Shown here one piece after another: positions 20,492 to 28,478 of a DNA stretch of 64,000 bases. Position 1 is the stretch's first letter; each line of letters opens with the position of its first letter. A program made the translations under genes and the position numbers. This DNA is from Dechloromonas hankyongensis (GTDB lineage: Bacteria > Pseudomonadota > Gammaproteobacteria > Burkholderiales > Rhodocyclaceae). The notes beneath the pieces were generated by a model. The model was not told the DNA's origin and ran no database searches. It saw nothing but the letters and a program-made list of their open reading frames with translations. The stretch spans positions 248,001 through 312,000 of the forward strand of contig NZ_JAKLTN010000001.1 in NCBI RefSeq assembly GCF_022012295.1. Reading direction: 5' to 3'.

Positions 20492-22144
20492 TCACCAGTT
20501 GCGGAAGCGGGAAGGAGGGGCGTACAGGCCGCCCGACCAGCGCACCAGGTCCTTGACGGAACGGGCGGCGAGCAGGTCGCGGCTGGCTTGGCGCGGGTCG
20601 ATGCCGAGGTCTTCGGGGCGGCGAACGATGCCGCGGTCGCGCAGGTTCTCGACCATCGCCTTGTCGCGGGCCATGCCGACCGGCGTAAAGCCGGCGACGC
20701 CTCGGATCGCTTGTTCGCGCTCTTCCGGGGTGCGGCAGAGCAAGAGGTTGGCGATGCCTTCCTCGGTCACGATGTGGCTGACGTCGTCACCGTAGATCAT
20801 GATCGGCGGCAATTCGGCACCCATCGTTTTCTGCAGCTTCCAGGCGTCGAGTTCCTCGACGAAGACCGGCGCCATGTGCTCGCGGAAGGTCTCGACCATC
20901 TGCACGACCAGCTTGCGGCCGCGAATGGCGTTCGGCCCGGCCGCCTCGCGCCCGGCCTTGAGCCAGGCCGGGCTGGCGTGGCGGCGGCCATGCGGGTCGG
21001 AACCCATGTTCGGCGCGCCGCCGAAGCCGGTGATCCGGCCCAGCGTCGCCGTCGAGCTGTTGCCGGCGAGGTCCATCTGCAGGGTCGAGCCGATGAACAT
21101 GTCGCAGGCGTAGAGGCCGGCCGTCTGGCTGAATGCCCGGTTGGAGCGCATGCTGCCGTCGGCACCGGTGAAGAAGACGTCGGAGCGGGCGGCGACATAG
21201 GCTTCCATGCCGACTTCCGAACCGAAGCTGTGCACCGACTGGACGAAGCCGGATTCGATGGCCGGAATCAGCGTCGGGTGCGGGTTCAGCGCCCAATGCG
21301 TGCAGATCTTGCCCTTCAGGCCGAGATCGGCGGCGTAGGTCGGCAGCAGCAGCTCGATCGCCGCCGTGTCGAAGCCGATGCCGTGGTTCAGGCGCGTCAC
21401 GCCGTACTCGGCGTAGATGCCCTTGATCGCCATCATCGCCATCAGCACCTGGACCTCGGTGATCTGTGCCGGGTCGCGGGTGAAGAGCGGCTCGATGTAA
21501 TTCGGGCGCGGTGCCTTGACCGTGAAATCGACCCAGTCGGCCGGCACGTCGACACGCGGCAGCCTGTCGAGGCGCTCATTGACCTGGGCGATGACGATGC
21601 CGCCCTTGAAGGCGGTGGGCTCGACGATGGCCGGCGTGTCCTCGGTGTTCGGCCCTAGGTAGAGGTTGCCCTCGGCATCCGCCGCCTGCGCCGCGATCAG
21701 CGCGACGTTGGGCGTCAGGTCGAGGAAGTAGCGGCCGAACAGTTCGAGATAGGTGTGGATGGCGCCGATCTCGATGCGCTGCTCCTGGACCAGCTTGGCC
21801 AGCCGGGCGCCTTGCGGGCCGCTGAAAGAAAAGTCGAGGCGGTTTGCCAGGCCGCGCTCGAAAAGGTCCACATGGCTGGGGAGAGCCAGGACTGACTGGA
21901 CCAGACTGAGGTGATGGAGACGCGCCGGGTCGCAGTCGGCCAGCGACTCGGCGAGGAAATCGGCCTGCTTCTGGTTGTTGCCTTCGAGGCAGACGCGGTC
22001 GCCGGGCTGGATGACGGCTTCGAGCAGGTCGATGATGCGGTCGGCCGGGATTTCGCGTCCGCAGCCCAGGCTCGCCGCCCGTTCGAGGCGGCGCGCCCGG
22101 CTTTGGCGCAAGGTGTCCCATTCGCGATGGAGAGGTGCGTTCAT
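20492..22144 (-). CDS. mdcA: Malonate decarboxylase alpha subunit (acetyl-S-ACP:malonate ACP transferase)
   Basis: 550 residues, the family length. Class I CoA-transferase-like fold with VCLEGNNQKQADFLAESL near residue 52, GRITGFGGAPNMGSDPHGR near residue 370, and a C-terminal IYGDDVSHIVTEEGIANLL. It exchanges acetyl for malonyl on the carrier MdcC. It is the first mdc gene, 14 bases before the end of dctM, so the TRAP transporter genes and mdc genes are probably one transcript. Confidence 0.94.
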   Translation of the reverse strand: MNAPLHREWDTLRQSRARRLERAASLGCGREIPADRIIDLLEAVIQPGDRVCLEGNNQKQADFLAESLADCDPARLHHLSLVQSVLALPSHVDLFERGLANRLDFSFSGPQGARLAKLVQEQRIEIGAIHTYLELFGRYFLDLTPNVALIAAQAADAEGNLYLGPNTEDTPAIVEPTAFKGGIVIAQVNERLDRLPRVDVPADWVDFTVKAPRPNYIEPLFTRDPAQITEVQVLMAMMAIKGIYAEYGVTRLNHGIGFDTAAIELLLPTYAADLGLKGKICTHWALNPHPTLIPAIESGFVQSVHSFGSEVGMEAYVAARSDVFFTGADGSMRSNRAFSQTAGLYACDMFIGSTLQMDLAGNSSTATLGRITGFGGAPNMGSDPHGRRHASPAWLKAGREAAGPNAIRGRKLVVQMVETFREHMAPVFVEELDAWKLQKTMGAELPPIMIYGDDVSHIVTEEGIANLLLCRTPEEREQAIRGVAGFTPVGMARDKAMVENLRDRGIVRRPEDLGIDPRQASRDLLAARSVKDLVRWSGGLYAPPSRFRNW

Positions 22145-22157
22145 GATCTTCGGCCTT

Positions 22158-23513
22158 TCAGGTGCTCGCGGCGCCCATGATCAGGTCGGGCAGCCAGGTG
22201 GCGATGCCGGGGAAGATGCAGAGCAGCAGCACAGCGAGGAACATCAGGGCGAGGAAGGGCATGACGCCCCACACGATGTCCTTCAACGGGATGTCCGGCG
22301 CGACGTTCTTGATGACGAAGATATTGAGGCCGACCGGCGGGTGGATGAGGCCCATTTCCATGACTACCGTCATCACGATGCCGAACCAGATCAGGTCGAA
22401 ACCGGCATCCTTGAGCGGCGGCAGGATGATCGGCGCGGTCATCAGGATGATCGACACCGGCGGCAGGAAGAAGCCGAGCACGACGACAAAGACCAGGATG
22501 GCGGCGAGCAGCAGCCACTTCGACAGGTGCATGGCGACGATCCATTCGGCCGCCGACTGGCTGATGTGCAGGTAGCTCATCACGTAGGAATAGAGCAGCG
22601 ACATGCCGATGATGAACATCAACATGGTCGATTCCTTGAGCGTGCTGTTGAGGATCGGCTTCAGCTGGCTCGGCCGCCACACGCCGTAGATGCCGGCGAT
22701 CAGGGCGAGGGCCAGGATGCCGCCGAGACCGGCGGTTTCCGACGGCGTCGCGTAGCCGCCGTAGAGCGCGGCCATGACGCCGATCAGCAGCAGCACGAAG
22801 GGAATGACGCGCGGCAGCATGCGGGTCTTGTCAGCGCGGGTCATGCGCATTTCGTCGAGGTAGGCCGACTTGGCGCCGCCCGAATGCCAGACGTCGAGCG
22901 CCTCGCTGTATTCCTGGCGGAAACGGACCACGGCATAGCCGGCGAAGAGGACGACGAGCAGCAGGCCGGGACCGATGCCGGCGAGGAACAGGCGGCCCAG
23001 CGACTGCTCGGCGGCGACTGCGAAGAGGATCATGGTGATCGACGGCGGTAGCAGGATGCCCAGCGTGCCGCCGGCGGCGATGATGCCCGCCGCGAAGCCC
23101 GGCGAATAGCCGCGTGAGCGCATTTCCGGGATGCCGGCGCCGCCGATGGCGGAGCAGGTCGCCGGGCTGGAGCCGGCCATGGCCGCGAACAGGGCGCAGG
23201 CGAAGACGTTGGCGATGCCCAGGCCGCCCGGAATCTTGTGCATCCAGGCGTGGATCGCCAGGTAGAGGTCGGCGCCGGCCCTTGAGCGGCCGATGGCGGC
23301 GCCCTTGAGGATGAACAGCGGAATGGAGAGCAGCGTGATGTTGGCCATTTCCTCGAACACGTTCTGGGTGATCGTGTCGGTGGCGGCGGCAGGCATGAAC
23401 ATCAACATGAACAGCACGGCGATGGTGCCGAGGGCGAAGGCGATCGGGATGCCGGAGAACATCACGACCAGGGTGCCCAGCCCGTACAAAATACCGATGG
23501 TGGATTCGGCCAT
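22158..23513 (-). CDS. dctM: TRAP transporter large permease, probable malonate importer
   Basis: 451 residues with about 12 hydrophobic helices. The DctM signatures FACALFAAMAGSSPATCSA and GGTLGILLPPSITMILF are present near residues 105-160. It forms the sodium-driven import channel of a tripartite ATP-independent periplasmic transporter. Location inside the mdc operon, between dctQ and mdcA, points to malonate as substrate; this is inference. Confidence 0.9.
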   Translation of the reverse strand: MAESTIGILYGLGTLVVMFSGIPIAFALGTIAVLFMLMFMPAAATDTITQNVFEEMANITLLSIPLFILKGAAIGRSRAGADLYLAIHAWMHKIPGGLGIANVFACALFAAMAGSSPATCSAIGGAGIPEMRSRGYSPGFAAGIIAAGGTLGILLPPSITMILFAVAAEQSLGRLFLAGIGPGLLLVVLFAGYAVVRFRQEYSEALDVWHSGGAKSAYLDEMRMTRADKTRMLPRVIPFVLLLIGVMAALYGGYATPSETAGLGGILALALIAGIYGVWRPSQLKPILNSTLKESTMLMFIIGMSLLYSYVMSYLHISQSAAEWIVAMHLSKWLLLAAILVFVVVLGFFLPPVSIILMTAPIILPPLKDAGFDLIWFGIVMTVVMEMGLIHPPVGLNIFVIKNVAPDIPLKDIVWGVMPFLALMFLAVLLLCIFPGIATWLPDLIMGAAST

Positions 23514-23514
23514 C

Positions 23515-24066
23515 TCAGTTCTCCTTGCGAACGATGCCGGCGACCAGCTGGAGCAGGAGCTGCAGCGACAACAGGGTCATGCCGAGGGTCATGAAGCCGT
23601 AGGGAATCCACAGCGGAGGCGCCCAGGCGGACGAGGTGGTCTGGCCATCGACCCAGGCTTCGTGCAGCAGCAGCATCGATTTCCACGAGAAGAAGCTGCA
23701 GAACAGGAAGGACACCAGGTCGCAGAAGATCAGGCGAATGCGGTTGACCAGCGGCGGCAACAGGCTGGCGATCGCCTCGATGCCGATATGGCCGCGTTGC
23801 GACTGGACATAGGCGGCGCACATGAAGGTGGCGCCGACCAAGAGAAAGACCGACATTTCGTCCTGCCAGTCGGTCGGGATTTTGAGGAAATAGCGCAGGA
23901 AGACGCTGCTGCACAGGATCAGCGAAGCGGCGAGCAGGGCGATCGACGACAGGAACATGATCGCCGTGTTGAGGCCCTGCAGCAGGCGGTTGATGCCGCC
24001 GAGGAGGCCGGCGACCGGGAGTTCGGGCGCCTTGACGGCGCCTTCCAGTTCGAAACCGTGGCTCAT
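23515..24066 (-). CDS. dctQ: TRAP transporter small permease
   Basis: 183 residues from the ATG at 24066, which overlaps the dctP stop by four bases. Four transmembrane helices and the typical FLRYFLKIPTDWQDEMSVFL segment (near residues 58-77) identify DctQ. It joins the binding protein to the large permease DctM, which begins one base after its stop codon. Confidence 0.9.
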   Translation of the reverse strand: MSHGFELEGAVKAPELPVAGLLGGINRLLQGLNTAIMFLSSIALLAASLILCSSVFLRYFLKIPTDWQDEMSVFLLVGATFMCAAYVQSQRGHIGIEAIASLLPPLVNRIRLIFCDLVSFLFCSFFSWKSMLLLHEAWVDGQTTSSAWAPPLWIPYGFMTLGMTLLSLQLLLQLVAGIVRKEN

Positions 24067-25088
24067 AGCGTCGCCTCGGCCAGCTTCAGGATGCGGGCGC
24101 AGCTTTCGTTCTTGCCGGCGAAGTCCTTCCACGCCGTGTCGCGGGCGATGGCCTGCCATTTCTTCACGGTGGCGTCGGTCATGTCGTAGGCCTTGCCGCC
24201 GGCCTTCTGGTACACCGCGGCGACCGCCTGGTCGTCGGCCTTGGCGCCTTCCAGCGCAAAGGCTTCCATCTCGGCGCCGACGGTCATGATCAGGTCCTGC
24301 TGGGCCTTGGGCATGCGCTCGAAGACGGCGCGCGAAATGAGCAGCGGCTCGAACATGAACCAATAGGTCTTGCCGCGGCCGGTGGTCAGCGCCTTGCCGA
24401 CTTCTTCCAGGCGGAAGGAGATCAGGCTGGTGGACGAGGTCATCGCTGCGTCGAGGGCGCCGGTCTGCATGGCGGCGTAGATTTCGTTGGAGGGCAGGGT
24501 CAGCACGGTGGAGCCGGCTGCCTTCAGCACCATGTCCATTTCGCGGCTGCCGCCACGGACCTTGAGGCCCTTGGCGTCTTCCGGCTCAACGATGGGCTTG
24601 ACCCGGCTGGCGACACCGCCGGCCTGCCAGATCCAGCTGACGACCAGCACGCCCTTGTCAGCTAGGATGTTGCTCAGCGCCTTGCCGATTTCGGCCTTCT
24701 TCCAGCTCACCGCCTGCTCATAGGAGGTGACGATACCCGGCATCAGGCCGATATTGGTTTCCGGCACTTCGCCGCCGGCGTAGGACAGGGGAACCAGGGT
24801 CATGTCCAGGGCGCCCTTGCGCACGGCGCTGAACTGGGCGTTGGTCTTCATCAGTGAGGAGCCGGGATAGACCGTGCCTTTCAGCGCGCCGTTGCTGCGC
24901 TTGGCGATTTCGGCCGAGAAACGGCGGCACAGGCGGTCGCGGAAGTCGCCTTCGGTCGCCGTGCCGCCCGGGAATTGGTGGGAAATCTTCAGTTCGCCGG
25001 CGGCTTGCGCCCACAGCGGGTTGGGGGACATGGCCAGGGCAGGGGCGGCTGCCAAGCCCTTCAGGATGTTGCGGCGAGTCTCATTCAT
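24063..25088 (-). CDS. dctP: TRAP transporter solute-binding protein (DctP)
   Basis: 341 residues from the ATG at 25088, with a strong GGAGGAG five bases upstream. The N-terminus has a twin-arginine-like signal (ETRRNILKGLAAAPALA...LWAQA). DctP motifs follow: LKISHQFPGGTATEG, YPGSSLMKTN, KGLKVRGGSREMDMVLKAAG and the arginine in VRGG that usually binds the substrate carboxylate. First gene of the malonate operon. Malonate as ligand is inferred from linkage to mdcA-H. Confidence 0.9.
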   Translation of the reverse strand: MNETRRNILKGLAAAPALAMSPNPLWAQAAGELKISHQFPGGTATEGDFRDRLCRRFSAEIAKRSNGALKGTVYPGSSLMKTNAQFSAVRKGALDMTLVPLSYAGGEVPETNIGLMPGIVTSYEQAVSWKKAEIGKALSNILADKGVLVVSWIWQAGGVASRVKPIVEPEDAKGLKVRGGSREMDMVLKAAGSTVLTLPSNEIYAAMQTGALDAAMTSSTSLISFRLEEVGKALTTGRGKTYWFMFEPLLISRAVFERMPKAQQDLIMTVGAEMEAFALEGAKADDQAVAAVYQKAGGKAYDMTDATVKKWQAIARDTAWKDFAGKNESCARILKLAEATL

Positions 25089-25201
25089 GGTTTCTCCTCC
25101 AGATGGATAGACACTGCAATCGTCGGTGACCCTCGCTGGTCTGCTCATCCGGGCAAGCGGAATACAGGACTCATCTTGTTTGTGTTCAAATATCACCGTT
25201 G

Positions 25202-25209
25202 TGTATACA
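25202..25209. promoter_or_regulatory. Candidate operator of the malonate operon (TGTATACA palindrome)
   Basis: TGTATACA is a perfect palindrome within GTGTATACAAG, in the 195-base divergent region between dctP and the GntR gene. The FadR-type GntR protein MdcY of Acinetobacter is reported to bind ATTGTATACAAT at its malonate operon; nine of those twelve positions match here. A second inverted repeat GTTGA-N7-TCAAC sits at 25222-25238. Confidence 0.5.
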
Positions 25210-25222
25210 AGATATGGAATTG

Positions 25223-25252
25223 TTGAATACTCGTCAACTAATTTCGTATAAT
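25223..25252 (+). promoter_or_regulatory. Candidate promoter of the malonate GntR regulator
   Basis: TTGAAT (25223-25228), 18-base spacer, and a perfect TATAAT (25247-25252), 32 bases before the ATG at 25284. The GTTGA/TCAAC inverted repeat overlaps the -35 region. Confidence 0.55.
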
Positions 25253-25283
25253 TCAATCAACGCCCGTTGCAGGATTTCCGATC

Positions 25284-25970
25284 ATGAACAACCCCGCCGA
25301 ACTTCCCCCCGCCACCCGCCAGTCCGAAAGGCTGGGCGAGCAGATCGAGGAACGCATCGTCACCGGGGTCTATCCGCCAGGCACTCGCCTCGACGAGCAG
25401 GAATTGGCCAACACTTTCGGGGTCTCGCGGACCCCGGTCCGCGAAGCGCTGATCCAGCTGGCCTCGGCCGGCCTGATCGAAATCCGGCCGCGGCGCGGCG
25501 CGACGGTGCCGGAAGTGGGCGCCGATCGGGTGTGCGAAATGTTTGAGTTGATGGCCGAAATGGAGGCCATGTGCGGCCGCCTGGCCGCCCGCCGAATCAC
25601 CCCGACGGAACAGCACGAATTGCAGGAAGCCCACCGCGCCTGCGAAACGGCGCGGGATGCCGGCCAGCCGGATGTCTACTACCAATTGAACGAGGTTTTC
25701 CACCAGCGCATCTACGAGGCCAGCCACAACAGCTTCCTCGTCGAGCAGGCCACCGCCCTGCATCGGCGGCTGCGCCCCTACCGGCGCCTGCAGCTACGCG
25801 TGCGCAACCGGATGAACACGTCGTTCAACGAGCATCAGGCCATCGTCGATGCCATTATCAAGGGCGACAGCGAACTGGCCTCCGCCCTGCTGCGCTCACA
25901 CGTGACGGTGCAGGGCGAACGCTTCGCCGACCTGGTCGCCACCCTGCGCGATTTCAACGCCGGCGCCTGA
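25284..25970 (+). CDS. GntR/FCD-family regulator of the malonate operon (MdcY-like)
   Basis: 228 residues. The FadR-type winged helix has LDEQELANTFGVSRTPVREAL and IEIRPRRGATVPEV. The FCD domain shows the usual metal or ligand residues (YYQLNEVFHQRIYEAS, NEHQAIVDAII, LLRSHVTVQGE). It is divergent from dctP, as in malonate loci with MdcY-type repressors, so a malonate or malonyl-CoA responsive repressor is likely. About 30-40 percent visual similarity to the GntR protein at 9645 suggests a common subfamily but separate targets. Confidence 0.85.
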   Translation: MNNPAELPPATRQSERLGEQIEERIVTGVYPPGTRLDEQELANTFGVSRTPVREALIQLASAGLIEIRPRRGATVPEVGADRVCEMFELMAEMEAMCGRLAARRITPTEQHELQEAHRACETARDAGQPDVYYQLNEVFHQRIYEASHNSFLVEQATALHRRLRPYRRLQLRVRNRMNTSFNEHQAIVDAIIKGDSELASALLRSHVTVQGERFADLVATLRDFNAGA

Positions 25971-25989
25971 GCCGGCGTAGTCAGCGATT

Positions 25990-26790
25990 TCAGCCGAGCA
26001 GGCTGAACAGCATCTTGGTGGCGAGGAAAGCCAGGAAGGCGCCGAACATCCGCTTCAGCTTCTTCACTGGCAGGCGGTGCGCCAGCTTGGCACCGACCGG
26101 GGCCAGCGTGATGCTCATCACCACGATGCCGACGAAGGCCGGCAGGTAGATGTAGCCGAAGGTATGGGCCGGCAGGCCGGCGTCGTTCCAGCCGGCGACG
26201 ATGTAGCCGATGGCGCCGGCCACCGCGATGGGAAAGCCGAGCGCCGACGAGGTGCCGACGGCCTGGTGGATCGCCACGTTGCAGAACAGCATGAAGGGCA
26301 CCGACAGGAAGCCGCCGCCCGCCGCCACCAGGCTGGACACCACGCCGATCAGGCCGCCGACGGCGAAGCGCCCGACATCGCCCGGCATCTGGCGATGCGC
26401 CTTGGGCTTGAAATCAAGCATCATCTGCAGCGAGGCGTAGTAGACGATGATCACGAAAATGGCCGTCATCGGCCCGGTCGGCACCTGGCCGACGACCAGC
26501 GAACCGCCGAAAGTGCCGAGCACGAGGCCCGGCGCCATGCTGCGCACGATGTCCCAGCGCACTGCGCCGTGGGCATGGTGGGCACGCATGCTGGAAATCG
26601 ACGTAAAGACGATGGTGGCCATCGAAGTCCCCAGCGCCAGGTGCATGACGTGTTCGGCCGGAAAGCCCTGGGCCACGAACAGCATGTACAGGAAGGGCAC
26701 CAGGGTCAGGCCGCCGCCGACCCCGAACAGGCCGGCCACGAAGCCGCCGAAAATGCCCAGCAAGGGGTAGGTAAGCCACCAGATCGTCAT
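25990..26790 (-). CDS. TauE/SafE-family membrane permease (paralogue)
   Basis: 266 residues from the ATG at 26790, overlapping the EVE gene stop by four bases. Half-repeat glycine motifs GFVAGLFGVGGGLTLVPFL and GLIGVVSSLVAAGGGFLSVPF, and LGTSMATIVFTSISSMRAHH, make it a clear paralogue of the permease at 15245-16051. The C-terminal VGAKLAHRLPVKKLKRMFG also matches that paralogue. Together the two copies bracket the malonate cluster. Substrate unknown: sulfite, sulfonate or a small organic anion. Confidence 0.86.
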   Translation of the reverse strand: MTIWWLTYPLLGIFGGFVAGLFGVGGGLTLVPFLYMLFVAQGFPAEHVMHLALGTSMATIVFTSISSMRAHHAHGAVRWDIVRSMAPGLVLGTFGGSLVVGQVPTGPMTAIFVIIVYYASLQMMLDFKPKAHRQMPGDVGRFAVGGLIGVVSSLVAAGGGFLSVPFMLFCNVAIHQAVGTSSALGFPIAVAGAIGYIVAGWNDAGLPAHTFGYIYLPAFVGIVVMSITLAPVGAKLAHRLPVKKLKRMFGAFLAFLATKMLFSLLG

Positions 26791-27248
26791 GAATTCTCTG
26801 CCATGAGGCGGTTGATCGAAGCCCACTCGTCGGCCGTCACCGGGGTGATCGACAACCGGTTGCCGCGAGCGAGGAGGCGCATGTTAGCAAGTTCCGGCCG
26901 GCTGCGCAGTTCGGCCAGCGCCACATAACGCCCTTTACTGACGAAGCGAACGTCTCGCAACAGCCAGCGCGGCTGCTCCGGCGTGGAGTTCGGGTCGTGG
27001 TAGGGGCTGGCCGGATCGAACTGCGTGGCGTCCGGATAAGGCTCCGAACAGACCTCGCAGATGCCGGCGATGCCCGGCTCCGCGCAACCGGAATGGTAGA
27101 AGAAAGCCAGATCGCCGATGTTCATCGCATCGCGCATGAAATTGCGCGCCTGGTAGTTGCGCACGCCGAACCACGGCACCGTCCCGGCCTTTTCCAGATC
27201 GTCGATCGATACCTCGTCGGGTTCCGATTTCATCAGCCAGTAGTGCAT
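26787..27248 (-). CDS. EVE domain-containing protein
   Basis: 153 residues covering a complete EVE domain: YWLMKSEPDEVSIDDLEK at the N-terminus, WFGVRNYQARNFMRD near residue 28, and GDLAFFYHSGC. The EVE fold is PUA-like and is thought to bind modified bases in DNA or RNA; the cellular role of the bacterial stand-alone form is not settled. It is downstream of the 6S RNA and coupled to the TauE/SafE gene by a four-base overlap. This gene order next to zapA and ssrS recurs in betaproteobacteria, to my knowledge. Confidence 0.88.
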   Translation of the reverse strand: MHYWLMKSEPDEVSIDDLEKAGTVPWFGVRNYQARNFMRDAMNIGDLAFFYHSGCAEPGIAGICEVCSEPYPDATQFDPASPYHDPNSTPEQPRWLLRDVRFVSKGRYVALAELRSRPELANMRLLARGNRLSITPVTADEWASINRLMAENS

Positions 27249-27269
27249 CGCCGTACCTCTCGAAATAAA

Positions 27270-27299
27270 AACGGGTGGCAGACGAATCTGCCACCCGTT
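27270..27299 (-). terminator. Rho-independent terminator after 6S RNA
   Basis: Twelve-base stem AACGGGTGGCAG/CTGCCACCCGTT with an ACGAAT loop, followed on the minus strand by TTTTTATTT. It lies between the 6S RNA and the EVE gene. Confidence 0.88.
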
Positions 27300-27307
27300 G
27301 CTTACAA

Positions 27308-27490
27308 CAAAGGTCCCCGCAAGTGCCGTCAGGCCGGCATCCTGAACCTGGGTTCAGAGTGGCTGCGTTCCTCCCGCTTCAGGCACGCTCGCGAAGAGTG
27401 CGCACAACAACGGTTTCAACGGTCCGCAACCGATGCCAATCAGCATTGGTTCAAGGAATGTATGGCCTTAACAAACACCGCAGGGAACAC
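27308..27490 (-). ncRNA. ssrS: 6S RNA
   Basis: About 183 bases on the minus strand between zapA and a terminator, the standard location. The two ends pair in a closing stem: GTTCCCTGCGG near 27488 with TTGCGGGGAC near 27317, with one bulge. The 3' half has TGAACC-CAGGTTCAGGATGCC, like the TTGAACC-GGTTCA hairpin of Escherichia coli 6S RNA, and the centre is a large open region near GAAGCGGGAGGAAC. 6S RNA mimics an open promoter and sequesters the housekeeping RNA polymerase. Exact ends are estimates. Confidence 0.82.
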
Positions 27491-27517
27491 TCGGCGGGTG
27501 ACGCCCGCAACGACCGG

Positions 27518-27853
27518 TCAGATGTCCAAGCGTTGCTGAGGTGCCAGCACGGCATCCAGCCGCGCTCCCATGTCACCGATTCTACGCTTCGTTTCGGAAG
27601 TATCAACCGCTTCCGCAAATTCTGTCGGCAACCCCTCGCCGGCGGCCGACAGGTGTTCGTGCGCGATATTGAGCGCGGCCATGACGGCAACGCGCTCGGC
27701 GATAGTGTTCTTGGTGCGCTGGGCGATGTCGCGCATCTTGCCGTCGACCAGATCGACCGCGGCGAGCAGGGCATCACGCTCTTCCGGCGCGCAGGCGACG
27801 CGGTATTCGCGGCCCATGATCTTCACGTCGAGAAAATTCGGCTCCAGGCTCAT
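27518..27853 (-). CDS. zapA: Cell division protein ZapA
   Basis: 111 residues from the ATG at 27853, chosen because GAGG lies nine bases upstream; an ATG nine bases earlier has no spacing to that site. The N-terminal VKIMGREYRVACAPEERDALLAAV and the following DGKMRDIAQRTKNTIAERVAVMAALN are the ZapA fold, with a C-terminal coiled coil. ZapA crosslinks FtsZ protofilaments at the division site. It follows the zapB-like gene closely and precedes 6S RNA. Confidence 0.9.
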   Translation of the reverse strand: MSLEPNFLDVKIMGREYRVACAPEERDALLAAVDLVDGKMRDIAQRTKNTIAERVAVMAALNIAHEHLSAAGEGLPTEFAEAVDTSETKRRIGDMGARLDAVLAPQQRLDI

Positions 27854-27854
27854 C

Positions 27855-28052
27855 TCAGGCATCCTCGGGGATCTTGTCCATCAGGCCCTCGAGACGCTCG
27901 CGCGCGGCGGTCATCGTCTGGCGCAGATGCAGGCGTTCGGCCTCAGCCGCCGCCATCTGGTTGCGCAAAACCTCGTTCTCGGCACGCAACTGGTGCACCA
28001 GGGCAACGACCTGTTCGATCTTGGCTTCGAGCGATTCTAATTCGACGTTCAT
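27855..28052 (-). CDS. ZapB-like coiled-coil protein
   Basis: 65 residues from the ATG at 28052; the in-frame GTG upstream is less likely. Almost the whole protein is a heptad coiled coil (LESLEAKIEQVVALVHQL, then ENEVLRNQMAAAEAE). Small coiled-coil genes of this type precede zapA in betaproteobacteria and gammaproteobacteria and are annotated as ZapB-like or TIGR02449. A role in division with ZapA is inferred from position and structure. Confidence 0.78.
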   Translation of the reverse strand: MNVELESLEAKIEQVVALVHQLRAENEVLRNQMAAAEAERLHLRQTMTAARERLEGLMDKIPEDA

Positions 28053-28180
28053 GGCGCGCACTATAGAGTCAAAAACGCCGCATGGTCAAGGACTAAGCCT
28101 TTATTCTCAAAGTGGTTTATAGCAGTTCGCCGTCAGTTCCCTGATGCAGTGCAGCACGGATGAATGTAGAATGCGCGCCG

Positions 28181-28362
28181 TGTCAGGTGCTGCGTGCGGA
28201 CTCTCCAAGCGCAGTTAAACGGGAAAGCGGTGCGTCTCCAACAAGACCATTCCGCTGCTGCCCCCGCAACGGTAAGCAAGTGCGGGCGTATCACACAGCC
28301 ACTGGGTTTTCACCTGGGAAGGCGATACGTCAAGACTTGCGAGCCCGGATACCGGCCTGGGA
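28181..28362 (+). promoter_or_regulatory. Cobalamin riboswitch controlling the btuB-to-DUF2149 operon
   Basis: Class I cobalamin aptamer. Seen in order: TCAGGTGCTGCG, AAACGGGAAAGCGGTGCG, the conserved CCCCCGCAACGGTAAGC, and the B12 box GCCACTGGG...CTGGGAAGGCG, ending with CTTGCGAGCCCGGATACCGGCCTG. It ends about 115 bases before the btuB start. It should repress the operon when adenosylcobalamin is abundant. A hypothetical reading frame through the aptamer is discounted. Confidence 0.95.
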
Positions 28363-28478
28363 CAAATAGTGGAAGTGCCACGGGGTGGTGGCGCCTGTAT
28401 CTTGGCCTTTTTCTCCCCATCGCTTCCTTGTCATTGAACCACCGGCATGCGGGGACGCCTGCCGGACGAAGGAAAGCC

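Noticed and set aside
28194-28478. Amino-terminal extension of BtuB through the riboswitch
   Set aside because: An in-frame start upstream lies inside the aptamer. The ATG at 28479 has a ribosome site and yields a normal signal peptide.
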